From JANMDS01 sp031430575 (GTDB lineage Bacteria > Pseudomonadota > Gammaproteobacteria > Burkholderiales > Casimicrobiaceae), in the NCBI GenBank assembly GCA_031430575.1, contig JANPBT010000030.1:1-64000 (forward strand): 64,000 bases of DNA, written 5' to 3'. The translations under genes were made by a program, and so were the position numbers. How positions within the stretch are numbered: position 1 is the first letter of the stretch; every line of letters starts with the position of its first letter. The notes under the pieces are model-generated. The model was not told the DNA's origin. It did no database searches and saw nothing but the letters and a program-made list of their open reading frames with translations. Shown here piece by piece: positions 41,836 to 50,326 of this stretch.

Positions 41836-42345
41836 CTAAGCGGGATCGCGTGAAAGTTTTGCGGGGCGGAGATTGTCGTACTTTTCGAAAGGCTGGTGGA
41901 TCCACGGGTTGTCAGGCAGATAATCAACCACGTAGTCGGGCGTGTAGACCGAGCATGCTTTATGCCAGATGACGCCGGTGCGCATCTCGGCGATATGGGG
42001 GTAGCGCTGTGGCAATTCGCGGTTTACGATTTCCATCGTATGCCCAGAATCAACCATATCATCTACCAACAAAATGCTCTCCCCAAGCTTGGCGCTGGTC
42101 ATCGTCAGATGTTCACTCATGAGAAGCTGCCCGCGTACGGTGCCGCCGCCTTCTCGGTACATACTGGTGCTCATGATTGCGAGTGGTAAATCAAAAATAC
42201 GCGAGAGCTGATCTCCAACGCGCAGACCGCCGCGGGCGATGCACACAATCTGATTAAATTGCCAACCGGAGTCGTGCACTTTCAGAGCCAATTTTTCAAT
42301 CAAGCGGTGGTATTGGTCCCAGGTTACAAAAAGATCGTTTGCCAT
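41836..42345 (-). CDS. purine phosphoribosyltransferase-like protein
   Basis: A 169-residue type I phosphoribosyltransferase. The PRPP loop is ILLVDDMVDSGHTM, preceded by the core IVCIARGGLRVGDQLSR; the C-terminal PWIHQPFEKYDN resembles bacterial xanthine/hypoxanthine-guanine phosphoribosyltransferases. Its position beside purA fits purine salvage. It follows purA after 28 bases and is probably cotranscribed. Base preference cannot be decided here. Confidence 0.88.
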   Translation of the reverse strand: MANDLFVTWDQYHRLIEKLALKVHDSGWQFNQIVCIARGGLRVGDQLSRIFDLPLAIMSTSMYREGGGTVRGQLLMSEHLTMTSAKLGESILLVDDMVDSGHTMEIVNRELPQRYPHIAEMRTGVIWHKACSVYTPDYVVDYLPDNPWIHQPFEKYDNLRPAKLSRDPA

Positions 42346-42373
42346 ATGCGCGCCGCTGCGTTACCGATGAAGG

Positions 42374-43672
42374 TTAATAGTTTACGGGGCTGTGAAGCAA
42401 GATCGTATCGTCGCGTTCCGCACCGGTGGAAATCATTGAAATGGGTACGCCAATTAACTGTTGCACGGCGGTGAGATAGTGCCGCGCTTGCTCCGGTAGC
42501 GCATCAAAGCTGCGTAGACCGTGCGTCGGCGTTGTCCAGCCGGGGAAACTCTCGTAGGCCGGAACGCAACGCGCGACCTCTTCTGCGCCTACCGGGAGCC
42601 GATCAAGCAACGTCGCGCCGTTGGTATAGCCCACGCAGACTTTGACTTCTGGTAGCCCATCTAAAACGTCTAACTTCATCACGGCTAAGCTATCGATGCC
42701 ATTGATTTCTACGGCGCGTTTGAGCGCTGGAATATCGAGCCAACCACAGCGGCGGGCGCGCCCGGTATTGGAGCCAAATTCATTGCCCCGCTTGGCGATC
42801 CACGCTCCCGTCTCGTCGGTGAGCTCAGTCGGGAAAGGGCCTGAGCCCACGCGCGTGGTGTAAGCTTTGGTGATGCCCAGAACGTGGTTGATCTCGCGTG
42901 GGCCAACGCCCGTGCCAGCGGAGGCTTGCCCGGCTAAGCAATTGGATGACGTGACATACGGATAAGTGCCGTGGTCGATATCGAGAAGCGTGCCTTGCGC
43001 GCCCTCAAAGAGCACGCCTTTACCTGCGGCGCAGATTGCGTTGAGCTCGGCGGAGACGTCGGCCACCAGGGGGGCGAGGTAGCCTCCCCAAGAAAGTGCT
43101 TGCGAAACCACTAAATCTCGATCCAACTCACTCGCGCCGAGGTAATTTTTCAGCACGAAATTGTGATAATCCAAGACTTCCGAAATTTTTTCGGGCAGGG
43201 TGGAAGGGTTGAGTAAATCGGTGATGCGAATCCCACGGCGAGCCACTTTGTCTTCATAGGTCGGGCCGATGCCTCGGCCAGTCGTACCAATTTTGGCCGC
43301 GCCGCGCTTGGCTTCGCGCGCCTGATCGATGGCAACGTGATAAGGCATGACTACGGGGCAGGCGCCCGAGATGCGCAGACGCCCACGGGCCTGAATGCCT
43401 CGGGCTTCGAGCTCATTAATCTCGATTTGCAGCGCATCGGGGGCGACGACAACGCCATTGCCGATGAAGCAGGTGACATGCGGATGGAGGATGCCGGAGG
43501 GGAGTAGGCGCAATACGGTCTTTTGGCCGTTGATAACCAGCGTGTGCCCCGCATTGTGACCGCCTTGAAAGCGGGCAACGGCAGCCACTTGCGGCGCGAT
43601 CCAATCCACCACCTTGCCCTTGCCTTCGTCGCCCCACTGGGTGCCAATTACCACTACGTTACGCTTTGCCAT
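42374..43672 (-). CDS. purA: adenylosuccinate synthetase
   Basis: PurA joins IMP and aspartate using GTP, the first committed step to AMP. The 432-residue protein starts VVIGTQWGDEGKGKVVDWIA (P-loop), then GGHNAGHT, GTTGRGIGPTYEDK, EGAQGTLLDIDHGTYPYVTSS and GVGPREI. An exact 14-mer (43021) is read as ICAAG directly before KGVLFEGAQG, a position where relatives vary. Upstream is hisZ, a common betaproteobacterial order. Confidence 0.98.
   Translation of the reverse strand: MAKRNVVVIGTQWGDEGKGKVVDWIAPQVAAVARFQGGHNAGHTLVINGQKTVLRLLPSGILHPHVTCFIGNGVVVAPDALQIEINELEARGIQARGRLRISGACPVVMPYHVAIDQAREAKRGAAKIGTTGRGIGPTYEDKVARRGIRITDLLNPSTLPEKISEVLDYHNFVLKNYLGASELDRDLVVSQALSWGGYLAPLVADVSAELNAICAAGKGVLFEGAQGTLLDIDHGTYPYVTSSNCLAGQASAGTGVGPREINHVLGITKAYTTRVGSGPFPTELTDETGAWIAKRGNEFGSNTGRARRCGWLDIPALKRAVEINGIDSLAVMKLDVLDGLPEVKVCVGYTNGATLLDRLPVGAEEVARCVPAYESFPGWTTPTHGLRSFDALPEQARHYLTAVQQLIGVPISMISTGAERDDTILLHSPVNY
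43021..43034 (-). repeat. interspersed 14-mer inside purA
   Basis: Exact copy, sense, read as ICAAG. Confidence 0.95.
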
Positions 43673-43741
43673 GAACCATCACATCCTAAATATTGGGTTA
43701 CCTAATTGTTGCGAAAAAATATTTTTATTAATCGTTGCGGA

Positions 43742-44695
43742 CTACACGATCTGGGTGCAAGCTGCCGCGAGACGCAAATCCAATGAAAACCCGGTCGCTG
43801 GTCGCGGTGCAGGCGCGCCATACACTGAGCCGATATTGTCGTAGCGACCACCGCGCGCCAAAGCGGTAGATTCACCGGCGGCGAAGACGGAATACACGAC
43901 GCCCGTGTGATATGCGTAAGAAGGCACATCGGCCAGATCAATCGTTACGTTTGCGCCACAGGTATCCGCAATGCTGGCCAAATCGGCCAGATCATCAAGT
44001 GCGTTTGCAATCGCAGTGCCCGGAAGGGTCTTGCGGGCTTGGGCAAGGGTTGTTGGTGCATCGCCGTAAAGTAAGAGCAGCGCGGTAATGGCGGGATCGG
44101 TGGTGACGATTTGCAAGGCACCCGCATCTTTGCGCTGCAACGCTTCGCGCGCCCGCTCGCGCGCAATGGGTGAAAGCGCGGCCGAGTCGCTTAGTGCGTT
44201 AAACACCGCCGCGTGACCAATATCAACGTGTAAGCCGCCGATCCCTAGCGTTGCGCAAATACGCAGCAGCAGCCGTAGCACTTCTTCGTCGCCAGCCCGC
44301 CCTGGCAGGCCGTAAAGCTCTGCGCCCCCTTGAACGACTTCGCGGGTCGCGTTTAGCGCGCTCGGGCGCGTATGCAGCACGCTACCGGCGTAACACAAAC
44401 GATTCTCTGCAACGTGCCCATATAAGTGGGCATCAATGCGGGCCGCTTGCGGCGTCATATCCGCGCGTACGCCCAACAGACGGCCGGAGAGCTGATCGAC
44501 AACTTTAAATAAATGATCGTCGAGCTCGTTTGTCCCTGCGGTCAGCGTATCGGCGAATTCAATTAATGGGGGCTGTACAAGGCCGTAGCCCGCAGCGAAG
44601 CAAAGATCGATCAAGGCCCGACGCACGCGCTCTAAGCGCGCGCCCTCAGGCGGGAGAATATCTTCTACATAGTCAGGAAGCGCCCAACGGGGCAT
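43742..44695 (-). CDS. hisZ: ATP phosphoribosyltransferase regulatory subunit
   Basis: HisZ is a catalytically dead HisRS paralogue that allosterically controls HisG, the first enzyme of histidine synthesis. The 317-residue protein has WALPDYVEDILPPEGARLERVR, the class II motif region VRADMTPQAARI, and the HisA-like ALARGGRYDNIGSVYG near the end. It is shorter than many HisZ (about 380), mainly in the C-terminal half. A two-mismatch relative of the 14-mer (43951-43964) encodes DTCGAN. Confidence 0.93.
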   Translation of the reverse strand: MPRWALPDYVEDILPPEGARLERVRRALIDLCFAAGYGLVQPPLIEFADTLTAGTNELDDHLFKVVDQLSGRLLGVRADMTPQAARIDAHLYGHVAENRLCYAGSVLHTRPSALNATREVVQGGAELYGLPGRAGDEEVLRLLLRICATLGIGGLHVDIGHAAVFNALSDSAALSPIARERAREALQRKDAGALQIVTTDPAITALLLLYGDAPTTLAQARKTLPGTAIANALDDLADLASIADTCGANVTIDLADVPSYAYHTGVVYSVFAAGESTALARGGRYDNIGSVYGAPAPRPATGFSLDLRLAAACTQIV

Positions 44696-44817
44696 AGGAA
44701 GCGTGCACGAGGTGCAAGAGCGAGCGCAATCTGCGCGTCAACTGGTAGGAGTTTAACTCAGCTTAATAGCGCACAGCGACCGGCCGCAATCGGCGTGTTT
44801 TTTTGGGGTCGAAGATC

Positions 44818-44861
44818 ATACCTGCGGCGCAGTTTTAGGCCAAAAACTGCGCCGCAGGTAT
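44818..44861. repeat. inverted pair of interspersed repeats, near-perfect hairpin
   Basis: Exact - copy (44819-44832) and exact + copy (44847-44860). Perfect 19-base arms around a six-base loop, just downstream of the DUF2065 stop. No external U-tract, so terminator function is uncertain. Confidence 0.9.
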
Positions 44862-44878
44862 ACGTGCTTTATGGCAGG

Positions 44879-45064
44879 CTAGGTGAGCGTGAAATAGATC
44901 GCTACACCCACCAACATCGCGGCAAGACCAATAAAACGTAATTGACCATCGCGCATTTCAAGCACGCGGCGGAATGACTCTTTCCATACCCGCGGCGCAA
45001 TAAATGGCATTAATCCTTCTAAAACGAGGAAGAGTGCGAAGGCCGCTACCAACTCTTGCCACAT
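44879..45064 (-). CDS. DUF2065 small membrane protein
   Basis: A 61-residue protein of the DUF2065 (YjeT) family: two hydrophobic segments flanking APRVWKESFRRVLEMRDGQLRFIGL. In many proteobacteria it lies directly after hflC, as here, and may assist the HflKC complex, though no function is proven. A two-mismatch relative of the 14-mer falls at 44987-45000, in the codons for the APRVW motif. Confidence 0.88.
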   Translation of the reverse strand: MWQELVAAFALFLVLEGLMPFIAPRVWKESFRRVLEMRDGQLRFIGLAAMLVGVAIYFTLT

Positions 45065-45097
45065 GGTGGGTGGATTAAAAACTGCGTAGCGCGGCGC

Positions 45098-45976
45098 TTA
45101 CGGCGCCTTGCCTGCGCCTTGCTTTAAGTAGCGGAAAAAGGCAGCGTTTGGCTCGAGCACCATCACATCATTTTTGCTGCGAAACGACGCTTTATAGGCT
45201 TCCATGCTGCGGTAAAAAGCATAAAACTCTGCATTTTTCCCATAGGCGTCGGCGTAAATCGCTGAAGCTTTACCGTCGCCAGAGCCTTGCAGCGTTTGCG
45301 CCTGTTTGTAGGCTTCTGCCAAGATAACTTGCCGCTGCTTATCGGCGTCAGCTTTAATTTTTTCATTTTCGGCAGCGCCGAGCGAACGCAGCTCATTAGC
45401 CACACGCTGACGCTCCGAGCGCATCCGGTCAAATACTTTTTCAGAAACTTGCTTTGGCAGCTCAACACGCTTTAAGCGGACGTCGACAATCTTTACACCA
45501 ATTTTGGATAAATCAGCATCGCCACGCATGCGCACGCTATCCATAATTTTTTCTCGCTCGCCCGACACGATTTCTTGCAGCGTGCGCTTTTGCAGCTCTT
45601 CGCCCAAAAGTGAATTGACCGTTTGCCCAATGCGTTTTTCAGCGGTTGCAAAATCGCCTTGATTGGTCGAAACATAAAACACTTTTGGATCGGCCACTTG
45701 CCATTTAACGAACGAATCAACTTCGATTGGCTGTTTTTCTGCTGTGGCAAAAGTTTCGACGTTTTGTGAGTCGAGGGTGATGATCCGTTTATCAAATTTA
45801 CGGATATTTTGAATCAGCGGAATCTTCCATTTAATTCCTGGCTCAGTATCGATGCGGACGACTTCACCGAGTTGAAAGACCACGGCGTATTCACGCTGAT
45901 CGACAGTAAATAAACACTGGCTGATCGCCACTAACGCTGCCACAATAAAAGGCAGCGACAAGAAAGACTTATTCAT
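45098..45976 (-). CDS. hflC: FtsH modulator, band 7 protein HflC
   Basis: HflC pairs with HflK in a membrane cage that regulates the protease FtsH. The 292-residue protein has an N-terminal membrane anchor (about residues 5-22), then a band 7/SPFH domain (VDQREYAVVFQLGEVVRIDTEPG, VKWQVADPKVFY) and a helical region with IKADADKQRQVILAEAYKQAQ. It overlaps hflK by four bases. Confidence 0.97.
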   Translation of the reverse strand: MNKSFLSLPFIVAALVAISQCLFTVDQREYAVVFQLGEVVRIDTEPGIKWKIPLIQNIRKFDKRIITLDSQNVETFATAEKQPIEVDSFVKWQVADPKVFYVSTNQGDFATAEKRIGQTVNSLLGEELQKRTLQEIVSGEREKIMDSVRMRGDADLSKIGVKIVDVRLKRVELPKQVSEKVFDRMRSERQRVANELRSLGAAENEKIKADADKQRQVILAEAYKQAQTLQGSGDGKASAIYADAYGKNAEFYAFYRSMEAYKASFRSKNDVMVLEPNAAFFRYLKQGAGKAP

Positions 45977-47340
45977 CGTGGGCTCCTGACCTCGCGGCTC
46001 GTGCGCAAATCGCGGGTTACATCAACGCTGGGTACGGGATCTGGCACCGTGGGGCGCACGGGCTCTGCTTGGGCACCAACTGCAACGGGTGGTGTGTCGG
46101 CACGTGAGCGTTCCATTAATTTGTCAAGGGGCAAGTAAAGCATGTTGTTACCGCCACTTTTTTGATCGACAAATACCTTGCTCGTGTTACCCAAAACCGC
46201 TTGCATCATATCGAGATAAAGCCGTTCACGCATGATATTTGGTGATTTTTCGTACTCCGTTACCAATTGTTTAAATCGGCTCGCATCACCTTCAGCGCGT
46301 GAGACGACCGACTGCTGATAAGCAGAAGCTTCTTCCGTCGCGCGCGCCGCTGTGCCCCGGGCTTTTGGGATCACATCATTGGCGTAGGCTTGACCTTCAT
46401 TACGCAGGCGATCACGATCTTGCTCCGCTTTGTTGACGTCGTTAAACGCGTCGGCAACCTGCTCGGGCGGGTTAATTGACTGCAAGTTAACTTTGCTCAC
46501 CGAAATGCCGGTAACGTAACGATCCAAAATATCTTGCATGAGCTTTTGCGCGGCTTGCGCAACGTCGGCGCGACCACCTTGCGAGAGTAGAGCGTCCATC
46601 TTGCGTTTACCAATGACCTCTCGCACCGCTGTTTCAGCAATTTGCTCAATCACCCGTGATGGATCGCGCCCGCCAAAAAGATTATTGAATGAAAACTCTT
46701 TCGCGTCCTTGAGACTGTATTGCACCTCAACATGGGCTTCAATAATGTTTAAATCTTCAGTCAACATTAATGAAGATCGATTGTCTCGACCTGTTTTTTT
46801 ACCGATTTCAACCGATTTCACGTTAGAAAGATCAACGATCTCACGCGTTTCGACGGGGTAGGGGATGTGCCACCGCGGACCTGGCTGCGTAGTCTCAACG
46901 TATTTTCCAAAGCGCAGCACGATGCCACGTTTGCCTTCATCGATGATGTAAAAGCCTGAGGCCAACCAAAGCACGAGGCCGAGCGCAATGAGCGCACCGA
47001 TGCCCCCGAGCGGCAATTTTGGGATGTTAAGGCCTCCCCCCGAGTTGTTGCCGTCACCGCCGCCGCCGCTGTCGTGACGCTTCGGAGTTTCAAAGGGGTT
47101 GGGTCGAGTCGGCTTTTGGCCGAACATGCCACCAAGCTTATTTTTGAAATCGCGTACGACTTCATCCAGATCGGGCGGGCCAGCGCCGTCTTTGCTTGGT
47201 TTGCGCGGCTCCTGCGCGCCTGCGGGTGGAGCCGAAGTTGGTGCGTTGGGTGAGGAAGGCGCATCGGATTTACCGCGCCCCCACTGTGGATCGTTGAGCG
47301 AGAACGTCGCCCAGCGTTTGAAATCAGAGATTTTGCTCAT
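45973..47340 (-). CDS. hflK: FtsH modulator, band 7 protein HflK
   Basis: Partner of HflC. The 455-residue protein starts MSKISDFKRWATFSLNDPQWGRG, has a glycine-rich segment (GGGGDGNNSGGGLN), a membrane anchor (about residues 100-120), and the SPFH domain with DEGKRGIVLRFGKYVETTQPG and VEVQYSLKDAKEF. The longer upstream frame lies within hflX; the ATG at 47340 is the family start and overlaps the hflX stop by 17 bases. Confidence 0.97.
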   Translation of the reverse strand: MSKISDFKRWATFSLNDPQWGRGKSDAPSSPNAPTSAPPAGAQEPRKPSKDGAGPPDLDEVVRDFKNKLGGMFGQKPTRPNPFETPKRHDSGGGGDGNNSGGGLNIPKLPLGGIGALIALGLVLWLASGFYIIDEGKRGIVLRFGKYVETTQPGPRWHIPYPVETREIVDLSNVKSVEIGKKTGRDNRSSLMLTEDLNIIEAHVEVQYSLKDAKEFSFNNLFGGRDPSRVIEQIAETAVREVIGKRKMDALLSQGGRADVAQAAQKLMQDILDRYVTGISVSKVNLQSINPPEQVADAFNDVNKAEQDRDRLRNEGQAYANDVIPKARGTAARATEEASAYQQSVVSRAEGDASRFKQLVTEYEKSPNIMRERLYLDMMQAVLGNTSKVFVDQKSGGNNMLYLPLDKLMERSRADTPPVAVGAQAEPVRPTVPDPVPSVDVTRDLRTSREVRSPR

Positions 47341-48481
47341 GGTTGCCAGATATTTGGGTATTTGCCCATTCAATTTCAAGGGGCGAACGCGCGAGCGGAA
47401 AGCGCTCAGCCAATGCTGCACGCAGCAAATCGATACCTTCGCCAGAACGCGCACTCACCCACACCGCCGAAATGCTACCACTCTCATGGCGCAGCACATG
47501 AGGCGCGTGTTCGATGGCATCAATCTTGTTCATCACTAATATTTGCGGAATATCACCGGCGCCAATTTCTGCAAGGACGGTGTTGACCGCCGAGATTTGG
47601 GTTTCTTTCGCGCTATTTGCGGCATCAACGACATGCAGCAGCACATCGGCTTCGATGGCTTCTGTTAGGGTTGCGCGGAAAGCCGCGACCAATTCGTGCG
47701 GCAGATCGCGCACGAAGCCGACCGTATCAGAAAGCACTAACGGTTGCGCCGCAGGTATGAAGAGTTTGCGCAAGGTCGTGTCAACCGTTGCGAACAACTG
47801 ATCCGCCGCATAGGCTTTTGCAGCGGTAAGCTTGTTGAATAACGAGCTTTTGCCCGCATTGGTGTAGCCCACGATGGCGATATTAACCACGCCCGAACGC
47901 TGCCGTGCGCGGCGCTGGGTATCGCGTTGCGTTTGCACTTTTTTAAGCTTGTCTTTAAGCACAGCAACCCGTTTGGTCAGCAACTGGCGATCTGTTTCGA
48001 GTTGCGTCTCTCCCGGGCCACGCGCGCCAACGCCGCCGCCGCGTTGGCGATCTAAGTGCGTCCAGCCCCGCACCAAACGCGTCGACATATGCTCAAGCTG
48101 GGCCAGTTCAACTTGCAGCTTGCCTTCGGCGCTGCGCGCGCGTTGTGCAAAGATATCAAGGATGAGCGTAATCCGGTCGATTACACGGCACTCAAGCTTG
48201 GTCTCTAAATTGCGCTCTTGGGCGCCGGACAGCGCATGATTGAAAATAACCAAATCGGCGTCGGTCGCCTGTTTTTGCTCGGCGACTTCATCGACCTTGC
48301 CTTTTCCCGCGTAGAGCGCCGGGTCTGGTCTCTGCCGCCGCCCAGTAATGACGCCAACGGTCGCTGCGCCGGAGGTATCGGCGAGCCGGCGAAGCTCTTC
48401 TAGATCTTCGTCAAATTCGCCTTTGCCGAACGCAAGCTGCACCAAGATTGCGCGCTCGCTCCCTGCATGCCGATCAAACAT
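47324..48481 (-). CDS. hflX: ribosome-associated GTPase HflX
   Basis: HflX splits stalled ribosomes under stress. The 385-residue protein has YAGKGKVDE (HflX N-domain), GARGPGETQLETDR, G1 GYTNAGKSSLFN, G3 DTVGFVRDLP and NKID. The ATG at 48481 (MFDRHAGSERAILV) matches the family start; 11 further codons are open upstream. Two near-exact 14-mers lie inside: 47744 (IPAAQP, near the end of the beta-strand before DTVGF) and 48364 (TSGAA). Confidence 0.96.
   Translation of the reverse strand: MFDRHAGSERAILVQLAFGKGEFDEDLEELRRLADTSGAATVGVITGRRQRPDPALYAGKGKVDEVAEQKQATDADLVIFNHALSGAQERNLETKLECRVIDRITLILDIFAQRARSAEGKLQVELAQLEHMSTRLVRGWTHLDRQRGGGVGARGPGETQLETDRQLLTKRVAVLKDKLKKVQTQRDTQRRARQRSGVVNIAIVGYTNAGKSSLFNKLTAAKAYAADQLFATVDTTLRKLFIPAAQPLVLSDTVGFVRDLPHELVAAFRATLTEAIEADVLLHVVDAANSAKETQISAVNTVLAEIGAGDIPQILVMNKIDAIEHAPHVLRHESGSISAVWVSARSGEGIDLLRAALAERFPLARSPLEIEWANTQISGNHEQNL
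47744..47757 (+). repeat. interspersed 14-mer (one mismatch) inside hflX
   Basis: 13 of 14 bases; antisense, read as IPAAQ. Confidence 0.85.
48364..48377 (+). repeat. interspersed 14-mer (one mismatch) inside hflX
   Basis: 13 of 14 bases (C to G in the right arm); read as TSGAA. Confidence 0.6.
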
Positions 48482-48524
48482 TGCAATACCCCACGCAAGC
48501 AAGCCCGCACTCACGATTAAAGCG

Positions 48525-48553
48525 CCAAAAGCCCAGCGGGTGCTGGGCTATTT
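48525..48553 (-). terminator. terminator/attenuator between hfq and hflX
   Basis: On the reverse strand AGCCCAGC / GCTGGGCT arms (48542-48549 and 48530-48537) with a four-base loop, then TTTT. It lies right after the hfq stop and would reduce read-through to hflX. Confidence 0.75.
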
Positions 48554-48567
48554 TAAAAATATTCAGA

Positions 48568-48810
48568 CTAATTACTTTCGGGTTCTTCGACGTGATCAAT
48601 GCTCACGGCGCGACCGGGCACGACGGTGGAAATCGCGTGTTTGTAGACCATTTGCGTCACCGTATTGCGCAGCAGCACAACATATTGGTCGAAAGATTCG
48701 ATATGCCCTTGCAGTTTGATGCCATTGACGAGGTAAATCGACACCGGGACATGCTCTTTACGCAGGGTATTTAAAAACGGGTCTTGTAGCAATTGCCCTT
48801 TGTTACTCAT
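48568..48810 (-). CDS. hfq: RNA chaperone Hfq
   Basis: Hfq is the hexameric Sm-like RNA chaperone for small RNAs. The 80-residue protein has GQLLQDPFLNTLRKEHVPVS, Sm1 IYLVNGIKLQGHIESFDQYVVLL and Sm2 YKHAISTVVP. The ATG at 48810 follows GGAGAA and gives the family start MSNKGQ; five more codons are open upstream. The short C-terminal tail is normal for betaproteobacteria. Confidence 0.98.
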   Translation of the reverse strand: MSNKGQLLQDPFLNTLRKEHVPVSIYLVNGIKLQGHIESFDQYVVLLRNTVTQMVYKHAISTVVPGRAVSIDHVEEPESN

Positions 48811-48918
48811 TTCTTGGTTCTCCAAAAGAACTTCTTATTGATGACGGTCTCATCGGAATATACGTTACCTTGAAAACCGCAGCGATGCAAATCTGATTGG
48901 GTAAATCAGAGCCAATAG

Positions 48919-50271
48919 TTACCGGTCGTTCTGATCGGCAAATGGATTATGCCCCACTCGATATTCGATGCGCAGCGGGGTGCCGGTGAGTTCGAACGCT
49001 TTCCTAAAGAAATGTTCAAGATATCGTGTGTAGGCCGGTGGTACGTCATCCAAGCTTGAGCCGTGAATTACGATCCGTGGCGGATTTTGGCCGCCCTGAT
49101 GGGCATATCGCATTTTGGGGCGCACGGCACCGTGCCGCGCCGGTTGTTGCTGCTGAACCGCAAGTTGCAGCACGCGCGTAAGCTTCGGAGTGGCCATTTT
49201 GCGGGTGGCGGCCGCATAGGCAGCGCGCACAGACGGCAAAATTTGATTCATTCCTGAGCCTGCTTTGGCGGAGATGTTGAGCCGCTTAGCAAACGCCAGA
49301 AAATACATCTTTCGCTCGTAATCGCGCTCGACGGCCGCACGCACTTCGGTATCGGCGGCTTCCCATTTGTTGATCGCAACGACAAGCGCTCGGCCTTGCT
49401 CAAGGACGAAACCAGCAATTTGGGCATCGGAATCGGTAACGTCTTGCAAGGCATCGAGTAGCAAGATGACCACGTTGGCATCGTCAATGGCCTGCAAAGT
49501 TTTGATGACTGAAAACTTCTCAATCGCTTCGGTGACTTTGCCACGGCGACGAATTCCGGCGGTGTCGATGAGTTGATAGGGATGCCCATTGCGCTCGAAA
49601 TCAAGATAAATCGAGTCGCGGGTAGTGCCGGGTTGGTCAAAGGCGATGACCCGCTCTTCACCCAAAATCGCGTTAACCAAGGTTGATTTCCCAACGTTTG
49701 GCCGGCCGACGACAGCGATACGGATTCGATGATCGGCATCAAGCTCAGGGCGTGGGTCAGGGATTGCTTTTTTAGGGAAAAATTCAAGCGCAGTTTCGAT
49801 TAAATTGCCGATGCCCTCACCGTGTGCAGAGGAGACCACATGTGGATCGCCCATGGCCAGCTCGTGAAATTCTGCTGCGGCGCGCTCACGGATCATGCCT
49901 TCGGCTTTATTAACCGCCAAAAGCGTAGGCTTATTGAGCTTACGCAAAAGCTGCGCAATTTCATGATCCCGACCTGCCAAGCCTTCACGGGTATCGGTCA
50001 AGAAAATAACAAGATCGGCTTCATCAATGGCCTGCTGGGTTTGCTTGGCCATTTCGCGCACGATGCCATCGGCGTTTACCGGCTCAAATCCACCAGTATC
50101 GATCACAAAAAAGGAGCGATCAAACATCTGCGCTTCGCCGTAATGCCGATCGCGGGTAAGTCCCGGAAAATCGGCAACGAGTGCGGCGCGAGATCGGGTG
50201 AGCCGATTGAAAAGGGTGGACTTGCCGACGTTCGGGCGACCGACAATCGCAAAGATGGGTTTATCGGTCAT
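48919..50271 (-). CDS. der: ribosome assembly GTPase Der (EngA)
   Basis: Der carries two tandem GTPase domains and matures the 50S subunit. Domain 1: GRPNVGKSTLFNRL, DTGGF, NKAE. Domain 2 (from about residue 180): GRPNVGKSTLVNAIL, DTAGIRRRGK, NKWE. A C-terminal KH-like domain follows (HGSSLDDVPPAYTRYLE). 450 residues is normal. It follows bamB after 55 bases. Confidence 0.98.
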   Translation of the reverse strand: MTDKPIFAIVGRPNVGKSTLFNRLTRSRAALVADFPGLTRDRHYGEAQMFDRSFFVIDTGGFEPVNADGIVREMAKQTQQAIDEADLVIFLTDTREGLAGRDHEIAQLLRKLNKPTLLAVNKAEGMIRERAAAEFHELAMGDPHVVSSAHGEGIGNLIETALEFFPKKAIPDPRPELDADHRIRIAVVGRPNVGKSTLVNAILGEERVIAFDQPGTTRDSIYLDFERNGHPYQLIDTAGIRRRGKVTEAIEKFSVIKTLQAIDDANVVILLLDALQDVTDSDAQIAGFVLEQGRALVVAINKWEAADTEVRAAVERDYERKMYFLAFAKRLNISAKAGSGMNQILPSVRAAYAAATRKMATPKLTRVLQLAVQQQQPARHGAVRPKMRYAHQGGQNPPRIVIHGSSLDDVPPAYTRYLEHFFRKAFELTGTPLRIEYRVGHNPFADQNDR

Positions 50272-50326
50272 CGTAGGCGTTCAGGTAAGGTTTCGCCGCG
50301 CGCAAGAGGCACGCGGCAATGCAAAA

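Noticed and set aside
41671..41853. 60-residue frame spanning the inverted repeat pair after the small RNA
   Set aside because: It consists mainly of translated repeats (TCGAE and APQV) and lacks initiation signals.
44818..44861. Calling the perfect hairpin a rho-independent terminator
   Set aside because: The arms are perfect, but neither side has a U-tract, so I list it as a repeat pair only.
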